From Candidatus Baltobacteraceae bacterium (lineage in GTDB: Bacteria; Vulcanimicrobiota; Vulcanimicrobiia; Vulcanimicrobiales; Vulcanimicrobiaceae), in the NCBI GenBank assembly GCA_036488875.1, contig DASXGW010000008.1, positions 282,091-346,090 on the forward strand: a DNA stretch of 64,000 nucleotides, given 5' to 3'. The first letter of the stretch is position 1, and the number at the start of each line of letters is the position of its first letter. The notes under the pieces were generated by a model. It saw only the letters and a program-made list of their open reading frames with translations. It did no database searches and was not told where the DNA came from. The position numbers and the translations under genes were made by a program. Positions 17,793 through 24,670 of the stretch are shown piece by piece.

Positions 17793-18690
17793 TCTCTCGG
17801 TCGTCATTCCGACCTACAACCGCCTCGATACCTTGCAGCACGTCGTTCCGACGCTGCTCGCGCAAGACGTCGCGCGCGACCGTTACGAAATCCTCGTCTG
17901 CGACTCCAACTCGACCGACGGGACCGCCGAGTATCTGGCACGCGTTTCGTCGGGAGCGAGCAACGTGCGCCACTTGCCGGCTGCCTACGGCGGACGCGCG
18001 GCGGCACGCAACGCCGGCGTCGCGGCCGCGCGGGGACGCATCGTGCTGTTCAACGACGCCGACATCCTCGCGTCGCCCGATCTGTTGGCGCGTCACTTAG
18101 GCCGCCACGCCGAGCGCTCGCACGTCGCGGTCGTCGGCTTGGAAGTGCAAGTCAAGAATCTCGAGGACTATGCGTATAAGCGCGATCATCCCGAAGCGCG
18201 GGGCAGCCTGCATCCGGAAACGCGCAAACGGCTGTCGTGGCTCTACTTCCTCACGGGCAACGCGTCGGTGGAGCGCGACGATCTGCTGCGCGTCGGCAGC
18301 TTCGACGAAAGCTTCACCGGCTACGGTCACGAGGATCTCGAGCTCGGCTATCGGCTCGAGCGCGCCGGCGTCGAGATCGTCTACGAACCGCTGGCCGTCA
18401 ACTACCACTGCCAAGACGTCTCGGTGGGCGATCAAAAGGAAAAGATGAAACTCGCCGGTCGCTCGACGGTGCGTTTCTATCGCAAGCATCCGGATTTTCG
18501 CGTCAAGCTCAACCTCGGAATGACGCCCGTTTCGCTCGGGCTGCATTCGCTGCTAACCTCCGTCCCGTCGGTGCTGGGCTACTTCGACGACCGGGCCGAT
18601 CGCTCGAAATTCGCGCGCGATCTCATTTGGCAGTACTATTACGTTTCCGGTATTAAGGAAGCACTTGGAAGTCATGAAAACCATGCATAG
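17785..18690 (+). CDS. GT2-family glycosyltransferase (third of three)
   Basis: This GT-A-fold transferase of 301 residues has 'LSVVIPTYNRLDTL', 'VCDSNSTDGTAEYL', 'LFNDADILASP' (the acidic metal site in the form N-D-A-D) and 'GYGHEDLELGYRLE'. It overlaps the preceding gene by 8 bases and aspS by 17. It closes the alternating GT2-GT9-GT2-GT9-GT2 series. The acceptor and sugar are unknown. Confidence 0.85.
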   Translation: MLDLSVVIPTYNRLDTLQHVVPTLLAQDVARDRYEILVCDSNSTDGTAEYLARVSSGASNVRHLPAAYGGRAAARNAGVAAARGRIVLFNDADILASPDLLARHLGRHAERSHVAVVGLEVQVKNLEDYAYKRDHPEARGSLHPETRKRLSWLYFLTGNASVERDDLLRVGSFDESFTGYGHEDLELGYRLERAGVEIVYEPLAVNYHCQDVSVGDQKEKMKLAGRSTVRFYRKHPDFRVKLNLGMTPVSLGLHSLLTSVPSVLGYFDDRADRSKFARDLIWQYYYVSGIKEALGSHENHA

Positions 18691-20455
18691 AGGGAAACTC
18701 GCGTGCGGCACGCTGCGGGCGGCCGACGAAGGAACGACGGCCGAGCTTTTCGGTTGGGTAAATCGCCGCCGCGATCACGGCGGTTTGATTTTCGTCGACC
18801 TGCGCGATACCGCGGGCGTCACGCAGATCGTCTTCGATCCCCAGCACCCCAGCTTTCGCGACGCCGAGCATCTGCGCCACGAAGACGTGCTGCGCGTGCG
18901 CGGCACGGTGCGCCGGCGTCCGGCGGGTACGGAAAACCCGAAGCTGCCGACGGGCGAGATCGAAGTCGGTGTCGAGGAGCTCGAGATTCTCAACCGTTCG
19001 CAAGTGCCGCCGTTCTCGGTGAACTCCGACGATCCGGTCGACGAAAACCTGCGCATGGAATACCGCTATCTGGACTTGCGGCGCGCACGCATGCAGCGCA
19101 ACTTGCGCGTTCGCCACCGCATCGTCAAAGCGGTTCGCGATTTCTTCGACTCGCGCGATTTCGTGGAGATCGAAACGCCGATGCTCATGAAGTCGACGCC
19201 GGAGGGGGCGCGCGACTATTTAGTTCCCAGCCGCCTGCATCCCGGTTCGTTCTACGCGCTGCCGCAGTCGCCGCAGATGCTCAAGCAGATTCTCATGATC
19301 GCCGGCTTCGGGCGCTACATGCAAATCGCGCGCTGCATGCGCGACGAGGACCTGCGCGCCGACCGTCAGCCCGAGTTCACGCAAGTCGACGTCGAGATGT
19401 CGTTTTGCACGCAAGACGAGGTGCTCGAAACGATGGAATCGTGCGTCCGCTACGTCTGGAAAACCGTGTTGGAGATCGATTTGCCGCCGTTTCCGCGCTT
19501 GACCTACGACGAGGCGATGTCGCGTTACGGCGTCGACAAGCCCGATCTGCGGTTCGGTCTCGAGCTCGCCGACGTGAGCGACGCGTTCCGCGCGACCGAG
19601 TTCGTCGTGTTTTCATCGGCGCTGAGCGCCGGCGGATCGATCGTCGCGTTGCGCTATCCCGGGGGCGCGTCGCTGTCGCGGCGCGATTTCGACGCGCTTA
19701 CCGAGACCGCCAAGCAGTTCGGCGCCAAAGGCATGGTATGGATCGCCTACGGTCCCGACGGCGTTAAGTCGTCGGCAGCCAAGTTCCTGAGCGATGCCGA
19801 CTTGGCCGCCGTTCGCACGGCCGCCAAATCCGAATCTGGTGACGCCGTGCTGCTCTTTGCCGACACCCGCGCGCTCGCGTACGGCGTCGCCGGAAGGATG
19901 CGCAACGAAGTCGGCACGCGCTGTGGTCTGCGCGACGAAGCCACGTTCGCGTTTTGCTGGGTGACCGGATTCCCGTACCTCGAAATGGACGAGGAGACCG
20001 GAAAGCCCGTTCCGTCGCACCATCCGTTCACGGCTCCCGGCGAGGGTCAGTGGGAGCTCATCGAAACCGATCCCATGCAAATGCGCGCCCAGCATTACGA
20101 CATGGTGCTCAACGGCTACGAGCTGGGGTCGGGATCGATCCGCATTCACAAGCCCGAGCAGCAGCGGAAGATCTTCGAGATGCTCGGCCTGAGCCCGCAC
20201 GACGTCGAGGAGCGCTTCGGCTTCTTCGTCCGGGCCCTCGACTACGGGGCGCCCCCGCACGGCGGCATGGCACTGGGGGTCGATCGGATCGTCATGCTCG
20301 CCTGTGGCGAGGAGAACATCCGCGAGGTCATTGCCTTCCCGAAGAACCAGGTCGGCCGCGATCTGATGATGGACGCGCCCGCCGAAGTTCCGGAGCAAAA
20401 CTTGCGAGATCTTTACCTTCGGAGCACGGTCCCCGGACAAAGTGGCGGCCGATAA
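18674..20455 (+). CDS. aspS: Aspartyl-tRNA synthetase, probably non-discriminating
   Basis: This class II synthetase of 593 residues has an OB-fold anticodon domain (to ~130), then motif 2 'RCMRDEDLRADRQPEFTQ', the bacterial GAD insertion (~300-420) and motif 3 'HGGMALGVDR'. The ATG at 18674 is preferred over the TTG at 18665. In the anticodon domain the segment 'NRRRDHGG' carries His35 where discriminating enzymes such as E. coli have Leu ('RRRDLG'), and 'RRRPAGTENPKLPTGEIEV' follows. These are features of enzymes that also mischarge tRNA-Asn for GatCAB amidation. That specificity is inference. Confidence 0.96.
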   Translation: MKTMHRGKLACGTLRAADEGTTAELFGWVNRRRDHGGLIFVDLRDTAGVTQIVFDPQHPSFRDAEHLRHEDVLRVRGTVRRRPAGTENPKLPTGEIEVGVEELEILNRSQVPPFSVNSDDPVDENLRMEYRYLDLRRARMQRNLRVRHRIVKAVRDFFDSRDFVEIETPMLMKSTPEGARDYLVPSRLHPGSFYALPQSPQMLKQILMIAGFGRYMQIARCMRDEDLRADRQPEFTQVDVEMSFCTQDEVLETMESCVRYVWKTVLEIDLPPFPRLTYDEAMSRYGVDKPDLRFGLELADVSDAFRATEFVVFSSALSAGGSIVALRYPGGASLSRRDFDALTETAKQFGAKGMVWIAYGPDGVKSSAAKFLSDADLAAVRTAAKSESGDAVLLFADTRALAYGVAGRMRNEVGTRCGLRDEATFAFCWVTGFPYLEMDEETGKPVPSHHPFTAPGEGQWELIETDPMQMRAQHYDMVLNGYELGSGSIRIHKPEQQRKIFEMLGLSPHDVEERFGFFVRALDYGAPPHGGMALGVDRIVMLACGEENIREVIAFPKNQVGRDLMMDAPAEVPEQNLRDLYLRSTVPGQSGGR

Positions 20456-20462
20456 TCGAACC

Positions 20463-20822
20463 GTGGGAGTGTGCGCTCGCTTCGCGGCCTTGGCGGTCGC
20501 GTTGGCGTTATCGTGCGCGAGTACGGCCTCGGCCTTCTCGCCCGGCCCGTCGTGCGGCGAGAAGTCGTTCATGTCGCCGGCCGGGGTCGGCTTTCGCATC
20601 CTGTTCGCCAACAACGGCGCGGTTCAACAATACGTCGTTACGGCGAAGGCCGATAATCCCGAGGCCGTCAACGACGCCCGCTTGTCGCTGGAGAACACGT
20701 ACGGTCCCGCCGCCATTAACGCCCCGCCGCTCAAGGTCATTTCCTTCCGTCCGGGCGAAAACGGCATGATGGTTCCGGACAAAGCCGTCGACTCGTGCGG
20801 CCGAACCCTCTCGTTTAATTGA
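20463..20822 (+). CDS. Small exported protein of unknown function
   Basis: A signal-peptide-like N-terminus ('FAALAVALALSCASTASAF') precedes about 90 residues of mature protein with two spaced cysteines ('PSCGEKS' and 'DSCGRT'), which could form a disulfide. The frame also permits a GTG at 20442, inside aspS; the GTG at 20463 places the signal peptide correctly. I recognise no family. It precedes a similarly small lipoprotein with a comparable C-terminal 'DPCGRPV', so the two may be distant paralogues or partners. Confidence 0.55.
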   Translation: MGVCARFAALAVALALSCASTASAFSPGPSCGEKSFMSPAGVGFRILFANNGAVQQYVVTAKADNPEAVNDARLSLENTYGPAAINAPPLKVISFRPGENGMMVPDKAVDSCGRTLSFN

Positions 20823-21172
20823 ACAAGCTTTGCGCGATCGCGCTGCTCGCTGCAATGACCGGTTGTTCGCCGGCACATCGCGGTGCCGAGTCGAGCGGGT
20901 CGCCTGCGCCGCTGGGGTCGTGCGAATCCCGCATCATGGAGTTCGACGGCGCCGAAGTGGTCGTCACGAGTAACGTCGACAGCAGTCTGGCTTCGGTGGA
21001 GATCGTCAAAGCGCCCAATGCCGAGGCTCGCTCGCGTGCGGTCGACGATGCGATTCACTCGTTCGGCGCGGTGCGGCGCGACACGCGCGTCGTGACGCGC
21101 CAATCGAAATGGGGGTTGTCGACGTTGACCGATCCGTGCGGCCGTCCCGTCGCGCCGCGGTCACCGCACTAG
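20819..21172 (+). CDS. Small lipoprotein of unknown function
   Basis: This 117-residue product starts at a TTG that overlaps the preceding stop (TTGA). The N-terminus 'MNKLCAIALLAAMTGCS' is a lipoprotein signal with lipobox Cys16. The mature part has two more cysteines and no recognised domain. The C-terminal 'DPCGRP' echoes the 'DSCGRT' of the previous gene. Its stop codon overlaps the stop of the convergent uracil-DNA glycosylase in a shared CTAG. It is real by context and signal sequence; the function is unknown. Confidence 0.6.
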   Translation: MNKLCAIALLAAMTGCSPAHRGAESSGSPAPLGSCESRIMEFDGAEVVVTSNVDSSLASVEIVKAPNAEARSRAVDDAIHSFGAVRRDTRVVTRQSKWGLSTLTDPCGRPVAPRSPH

Positions 21173-21861
21173 CGAACGTTCAAGAGTTCGTTGGCGCGAG
21201 TGAAGATCGCGTCGAACATCGGAACGGTAAGCACACCCGTATTCGTGTTTTGCCTACTCGGATGGTACGACGCAATCGCAACGACGGAACGCTTGCCTTT
21301 GGTCGCAACAACTTCGGCACCGTGCGCGAATTTGGGTTTGGCCGGATCGAGCGAGAAGCCGCGTTCCCGCAGCACGCGCAGGACGGCGTCGAACCCGATC
21401 GACCCTAAACCGACGGCGACGCGCAGCTTGCGCAGCGCATCGAACTCTTCCAACAAATAGGGAAAACAGTTGCGCAGCTCGCCGGGCGTCGGCTTATTGC
21501 CGGGCGGAGCGCAGCGCGCCGCCGCCGTGATCAGACAATCGCGCAAGGTCAGACCGTCGTCGCGATCGGTCGCCTTCGGCTGCGACGCGAACCCGGCGCG
21601 GTAGAGCGCGGGATAGAGAAAGTCGCCCGACGCATCGCCGGTGAACGGGCGTCCGGTCCGGTTGCTGCCGTGGGCGCCCGGCGCGAGCCCCACGAGCACG
21701 AGCCGCGCGTTTGCCGGTCCAAAAGCCGGGACGGGCTTCCCCCAATAGTCGCAATCGCGGTGCGCGCGTTTCTTCTCGCGCGCCACCGCCGCGGTGTAGG
21801 CGCGCAGCTCGGGACAGCGCGTGCACCGGACGACGGCGCGTTCGATCTCCGCAAGGGTCAC
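21169..21861 (-). CDS. Uracil-DNA glycosylase, family 5 (UDGb-like)
   Basis: This DNA-repair enzyme of 230 residues excises uracil and related deaminated bases. It has N-terminal 'CTRCPEL' iron-sulfur cluster cysteines, then 'YWGKPVPAFG' and motif 1 'LVGLAPGAHGSNRTGRPFTG', which has Ala-Pro-Gly without the catalytic Asp/Asn, as in family 5. The C-terminal motif is 'ASYHPSRQNT'. The frame runs on to an ATG at 21939, but the GTG at 21861 ('TLAEIERAV') gives the standard family N-terminus and avoids overlap with the divergent MFS gene 29 bases away. Confidence 0.9.
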   Translation of the reverse strand: MTLAEIERAVVRCTRCPELRAYTAAVAREKKRAHRDCDYWGKPVPAFGPANARLVLVGLAPGAHGSNRTGRPFTGDASGDFLYPALYRAGFASQPKATDRDDGLTLRDCLITAAARCAPPGNKPTPGELRNCFPYLLEEFDALRKLRVAVGLGSIGFDAVLRVLRERGFSLDPAKPKFAHGAEVVATKGKRSVVAIASYHPSRQNTNTGVLTVPMFDAIFTRANELLNVR

Positions 21862-21890
21862 GCGAGCATGCTTCGCCAAGGTACGTCTCG

Positions 21891-23105
21891 ATGCCCATGG
21901 CCACTGCCGCGACGGTTGCGTCGCCCGACGTTCAAACATTAGATCGCAGAGGAATCACGCTGTTATCGGTGGCGCACGTCTTTAACGATGCGAACCAGAG
22001 TGCGTTGCCGGCGATCATTCCGTGGCTCATCGCGCATCGCGGGTTGTCGCTCACGGCGGCCGCGACGCTCGTCTTGGCGATGAATCTGTCGTCGTCGGTC
22101 GTGCAGCCGCTTTTCGGTCATCTTTCCGATCGCCGTTCGCTGGCTCCGGTCATTCCCGCGTCGCTGTTTCTGGCCACGTTGGGAACGGCGATGATCGGTT
22201 TCGCTCCGTCGATGACGATGATGCTTGTAGGGGCGCTGATTTCGGGGATCGGCGTGGCCGGCTTCCACCCCGAAGCGTCGCGTTTTGCCAACTATTTCGC
22301 AGGTTCGCAGCGCGCGACGGGGATGAGCTGGTTTACGACCGGCGGCTATCTCGGATTTGCGATCGGCCCGATCGTCATCACGCCGCTGCTGCTCGTCTTC
22401 GGTCTGCACGGCACCGCGTTTCTCTTGGTGCCGGGAACGATTCTCGCAATACTCGTGACTCGCGACTTACCGCGCTTTGCACAAGCACGCGCGCGCGTGC
22501 ACCACGCGCATCGGCAGCGCGCCGGCACCGACGACTGGCGCGGATTTTCGATCATGTCGGTCGTGGTGGCTCTGCGCTCGACCGTCTTTTTTGCGGCCGT
22601 GACGTTTACGCCGATTTTCGCGATCACCGTGACGCACGTCGATAAAGCGGTCGCCGCCATCGCGCTCGCGGCGATGCTGCTGGCCGGAGCGCTCGGAACG
22701 CTGTACGGCGGCCGGCTCGCCGATCGAGTCGATCGGCGCCGCGTCGTCTTCATCTCGCTGATCTTCACGACGCTGTTCGGCGCGGCAATCGTCGCGCTCG
22801 GCCGCTTCTTTCCGGAGTTTGCGCTGCTGGTGCCGCTGGCGATGGCGTTCGGATTCGCGATCGGTTTGTCGGCGGGCGTGATCGTCGTCATGGGACAAGA
22901 GTATTTGCCGCAGCGCATCGGCATCGCGGCCGGCATGACGCTGGGATTATCGGTCACGATCGGCGGATTGGCGGCGCCGCTCTTCGGCGCGATCGGCGAT
23001 CGCTTCGGACTCGTACCGGTGTTCGGCGCGGCGACGCTCTTCGCGGTTGCCGCGTTGGCAATGTCGACCTTCATGCCGCTTCCGCCGCACCTCAAACGCG
23101 CGTAA
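21891..23105 (+). CDS. MFS transporter, fosmidomycin-resistance (Fsr)-like
   Basis: This major facilitator protein of 404 residues has about twelve membrane helices. The N-terminal segment 'LLSVAHVFNDANQSALPAIIPWL' and 'LVLAMNLSSSVVQPLFGHLSDRR' match the Fsr-type efflux subfamily, with 'GRLADRVDRRRVV' as the loop between helices 8 and 9. The start ATG at 21891 is taken; an ATG at 21897 is close. The substrate cannot be read from sequence; fosmidomycin resistance is only the name-giving activity of the subfamily. The repeat copy at 23115 begins just after its stop. Confidence 0.85.
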   Translation: MPMATAATVASPDVQTLDRRGITLLSVAHVFNDANQSALPAIIPWLIAHRGLSLTAAATLVLAMNLSSSVVQPLFGHLSDRRSLAPVIPASLFLATLGTAMIGFAPSMTMMLVGALISGIGVAGFHPEASRFANYFAGSQRATGMSWFTTGGYLGFAIGPIVITPLLLVFGLHGTAFLLVPGTILAILVTRDLPRFAQARARVHHAHRQRAGTDDWRGFSIMSVVVALRSTVFFAAVTFTPIFAITVTHVDKAVAAIALAAMLLAGALGTLYGGRLADRVDRRRVVFISLIFTTLFGAAIVALGRFFPEFALLVPLAMAFGFAIGLSAGVIVVMGQEYLPQRIGIAAGMTLGLSVTIGGLAAPLFGAIGDRFGLVPVFGAATLFAVAALAMSTFMPLPPHLKRA

Positions 23106-23114
23106 AGCGCAAAC

Positions 23115-23166
23115 TGTCATCCTGAGCGTAGCGAGCGAAGCGAGCGAAGTCGAAGGGCAGGCGAAT
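23115..23166 (-). repeat. Small dispersed repeat, copy A (inverted relative to B and C)
   Basis: Read on the minus strand, this copy consists of a 13-base left arm (CCCTTCGACTTCG), a 13-base variable core and a 17-base right arm (CTACGCTCAGGATGACA). Both arms are identical to copy B at 23690, and the identity with B extends a further 9 bases outside the left arm. It fills the 62-base gap between the MFS gene and the 3' end of trmL. In this copy the core holds short direct repeats rather than a clean hairpin. Confidence 0.85.
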
Positions 23167-23167
23167 G

Positions 23168-23680
23168 CTACGCCAAGCCGGGAAATCCGAGTTTCGCGAG
23201 CGCGGCATACGTTGCGATGCCTACCGCAGTCGAAAGATTAATGCTGCGCACGCTGTCTTCACGCATCGGAATACGGAGCGCACGTTCGGGGTTGCCGGCG
23301 ATCAACTCGCGCGGCAATCCCTTCGTTTCCTTGCCGAAGACGAGCACGTCGCCTCGTGCAAAGGCGGCTTCGTCGTAGCGGCGCGTCGCGCGCGTTGAGA
23401 AGAACCAGCGGTTGAGTGATGCGGTCGCTTCTAAGAATGCGTCGAGCGACGGATGCACGACGAGGACGACCGCGTGCCAATAATCGAGCCCGGCACGCTT
23501 GAGCTCCCTGTCGTCGATTCGAAATCCGAGCGGCTCGACGAGATGCAGCGCGCATCCCGTTGCGGCACAGAGGCGAGAGACGTTGCCGGTATTCGGCGGA
23601 ATCTCCGGTTCGACGAGTGCAATATGCAGCGGAACGCCGCGCAGCGATTCGGCTGGAACTATTCTTTCCGTTGGCTGCAT
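23168..23680 (-). CDS. trmL: tRNA (cytidine(34)-2'-O)-methyltransferase
   Basis: This SPOUT-class (SpoU-like) methyltransferase of 170 residues modifies the wobble base of certain leucine tRNAs. It has 'LHIALVEPEIPPNTGNVSRLCA' at the N-terminus, where the Asn-Arg pair is catalytic. 'LVFGKETKGLP' and 'IPMREDSVRSINLSTAVGI' form the trefoil-knot S-adenosylmethionine site. The ATG at 23680 leaves ~17 extra residues; a GTG at 23632 would give the shorter family-like start. The gene is flanked on both sides by inverted copies of the same repeat. Confidence 0.92.
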   Translation of the reverse strand: MQPTERIVPAESLRGVPLHIALVEPEIPPNTGNVSRLCAATGCALHLVEPLGFRIDDRELKRAGLDYWHAVVLVVHPSLDAFLEATASLNRWFFSTRATRRYDEAAFARGDVLVFGKETKGLPRELIAGNPERALRIPMREDSVRSINLSTAVGIATYAALAKLGFPGLA

Positions 23681-23689
23681 TACGTTATG

Positions 23690-23739
23690 ATTCGCCTGCC
23701 CTTCGACTTCGCGCCTTCGGCGCTACGCTCAGGATGACA
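23690..23739 (+). repeat. Small dispersed repeat, copy B
   Basis: Left arm CCCTTCGACTTCG, an 11-base core that is a tiny hairpin (CGCC-TTC-GGCG), then right arm CTACGCTCAGGATGACA. The arms are identical to copy A on the other side of trmL and differ from copy C (inside atpG) at one base. It lies in the gap between the trmL start and the end of the C39-like gene and runs directly into an 18-base tandem repeat. Confidence 0.85.
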
Positions 23740-23777
23740 AGGGGAGCTACGATGACAAGGGGAGCTACGATGACAAG
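23733..23777 (+). repeat. 18-base tandem repeat, two and a half units
   Basis: The unit GATGACAAGGGGAGCTAC occurs at 23733-23750 and 23751-23768, followed by half a unit (GATGACAAG) to 23777. The first nine bases of the unit are the end of repeat copy B, so the tandem array seems to have grown from it. The complement of the array supplies the last codons and the TAG stop of the C39-like peptidase gene on the minus strand. Confidence 0.9.
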
Positions 23778-24670
23778 ACGTCGGCGTAGTCGATGCCGGC
23801 CGGCGCGATCACGAAGGCGACGCCGTTGTTGCGTTGCCAGATCCGCTCGATCGCGGCGCGCGGGTAGACGGCGCGCACGTGCGGCGCCGCCGGATCGTTC
23901 ACCGCGCAGTCGCCCGTGCTCGTAAAGCCGGTCAGCACCACGAGATGTCCGTCGCTGCGTTCGATCGGCGCACCCGGCAGCTCGCCAGGCGCCCACGAGT
24001 ACGACAGCACCAGCGGAAGATTGCGTTCGATGAGGCGCTGCGCGTGATCGAGATTACGGAAGTGCCCGACGACGGCCCGCAAGCCGAGGCTGCCGGAAAA
24101 CGCCGCGTTGAACGACCAGTTGCCCGTTCCGTTGTACGCGCGGTCGAAGATGGCGCGCGCGGTATCTTCGACCGAAACGTCGACACCGTGATACGCATTG
24201 ACCATCGAAAGACTCGCGGCGCTGCACCAGCCGCGTTCGCCCTCCTTGACGTATTGCGAGCGCGTGGGAACGTCGAGGATGTGCGCGCCGCGCGCGTACG
24301 GCAGCGACGGCACGGGGCGCCCCGGCGCGGAGAACGCGACGAGGTTGAACTCGACCTCGCGCGCGCGCACCTCGATCCCGTCGAAGAGGCGGTCGCAGCT
24401 CAGCACGTCGACGTCGACGTGTACGCCTCCGCCGTCGGGACTGAACGACTTCGAGCCGGTCGGATGCCACTCGGCGAAGTTCATCCAGGACGTCGCCGGC
24501 GCGTGCGCCTGGAGCAGACGAAACTCGATGCGTCCGGCCGGCGCGAAGGTGTTCCAACTCAAGACGCCGCCGCGCGACGGCGTTAGCAGCAGCCGTGCGC
24601 TTTCGCGCGCGCCGGTCACTTGCGCGAATCCGGAAAGCTCCTCTAGATGCTCCATTGCCAGGCGTTCCAC
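23765..24670 (-). CDS. C39-like cysteine peptidase
   Basis: The product has about 301 residues. The first ~130 form a beta-rich domain of unknown role. The rest resembles the peptidase_C39_2 papain-like fold, with catalytic Cys in 'RGWCSAASLSMV', His in 'SDGHLVVLTGF' and Asp in 'VNDPAAPH'. There is no obvious signal peptide. A second ATG at 24655 would shorten the overlap with the upstream gene to 13 bases. It is the last gene of the dgcA-dgcN-peptide-binding-protein series, which fits a role in peptide processing; the substrate is unknown. Its 3' end lies in a tandem repeat. Confidence 0.8.
   Translation of the reverse strand: MERLAMEHLEELSGFAQVTGARESARLLLTPSRGGVLSWNTFAPAGRIEFRLLQAHAPATSWMNFAEWHPTGSKSFSPDGGGVHVDVDVLSCDRLFDGIEVRAREVEFNLVAFSAPGRPVPSLPYARGAHILDVPTRSQYVKEGERGWCSAASLSMVNAYHGVDVSVEDTARAIFDRAYNGTGNWSFNAAFSGSLGLRAVVGHFRNLDHAQRLIERNLPLVLSYSWAPGELPGAPIERSDGHLVVLTGFTSTGDCAVNDPAAPHVRAVYPRAAIERIWQRNNGVAFVIAPAGIDYADVLSS

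Noticed and set aside
18665..18673. TTG start of aspS at 18665
   Set aside because: ATG codons at 18674 and 18683 lie in frame and closer to the conserved N-terminus.
21862..21939. ATG start of the uracil-DNA glycosylase at 21939
   Set aside because: It would overlap the divergent MFS start and add a basic N-terminus absent from the family; the GTG at 21861 fits the known start.
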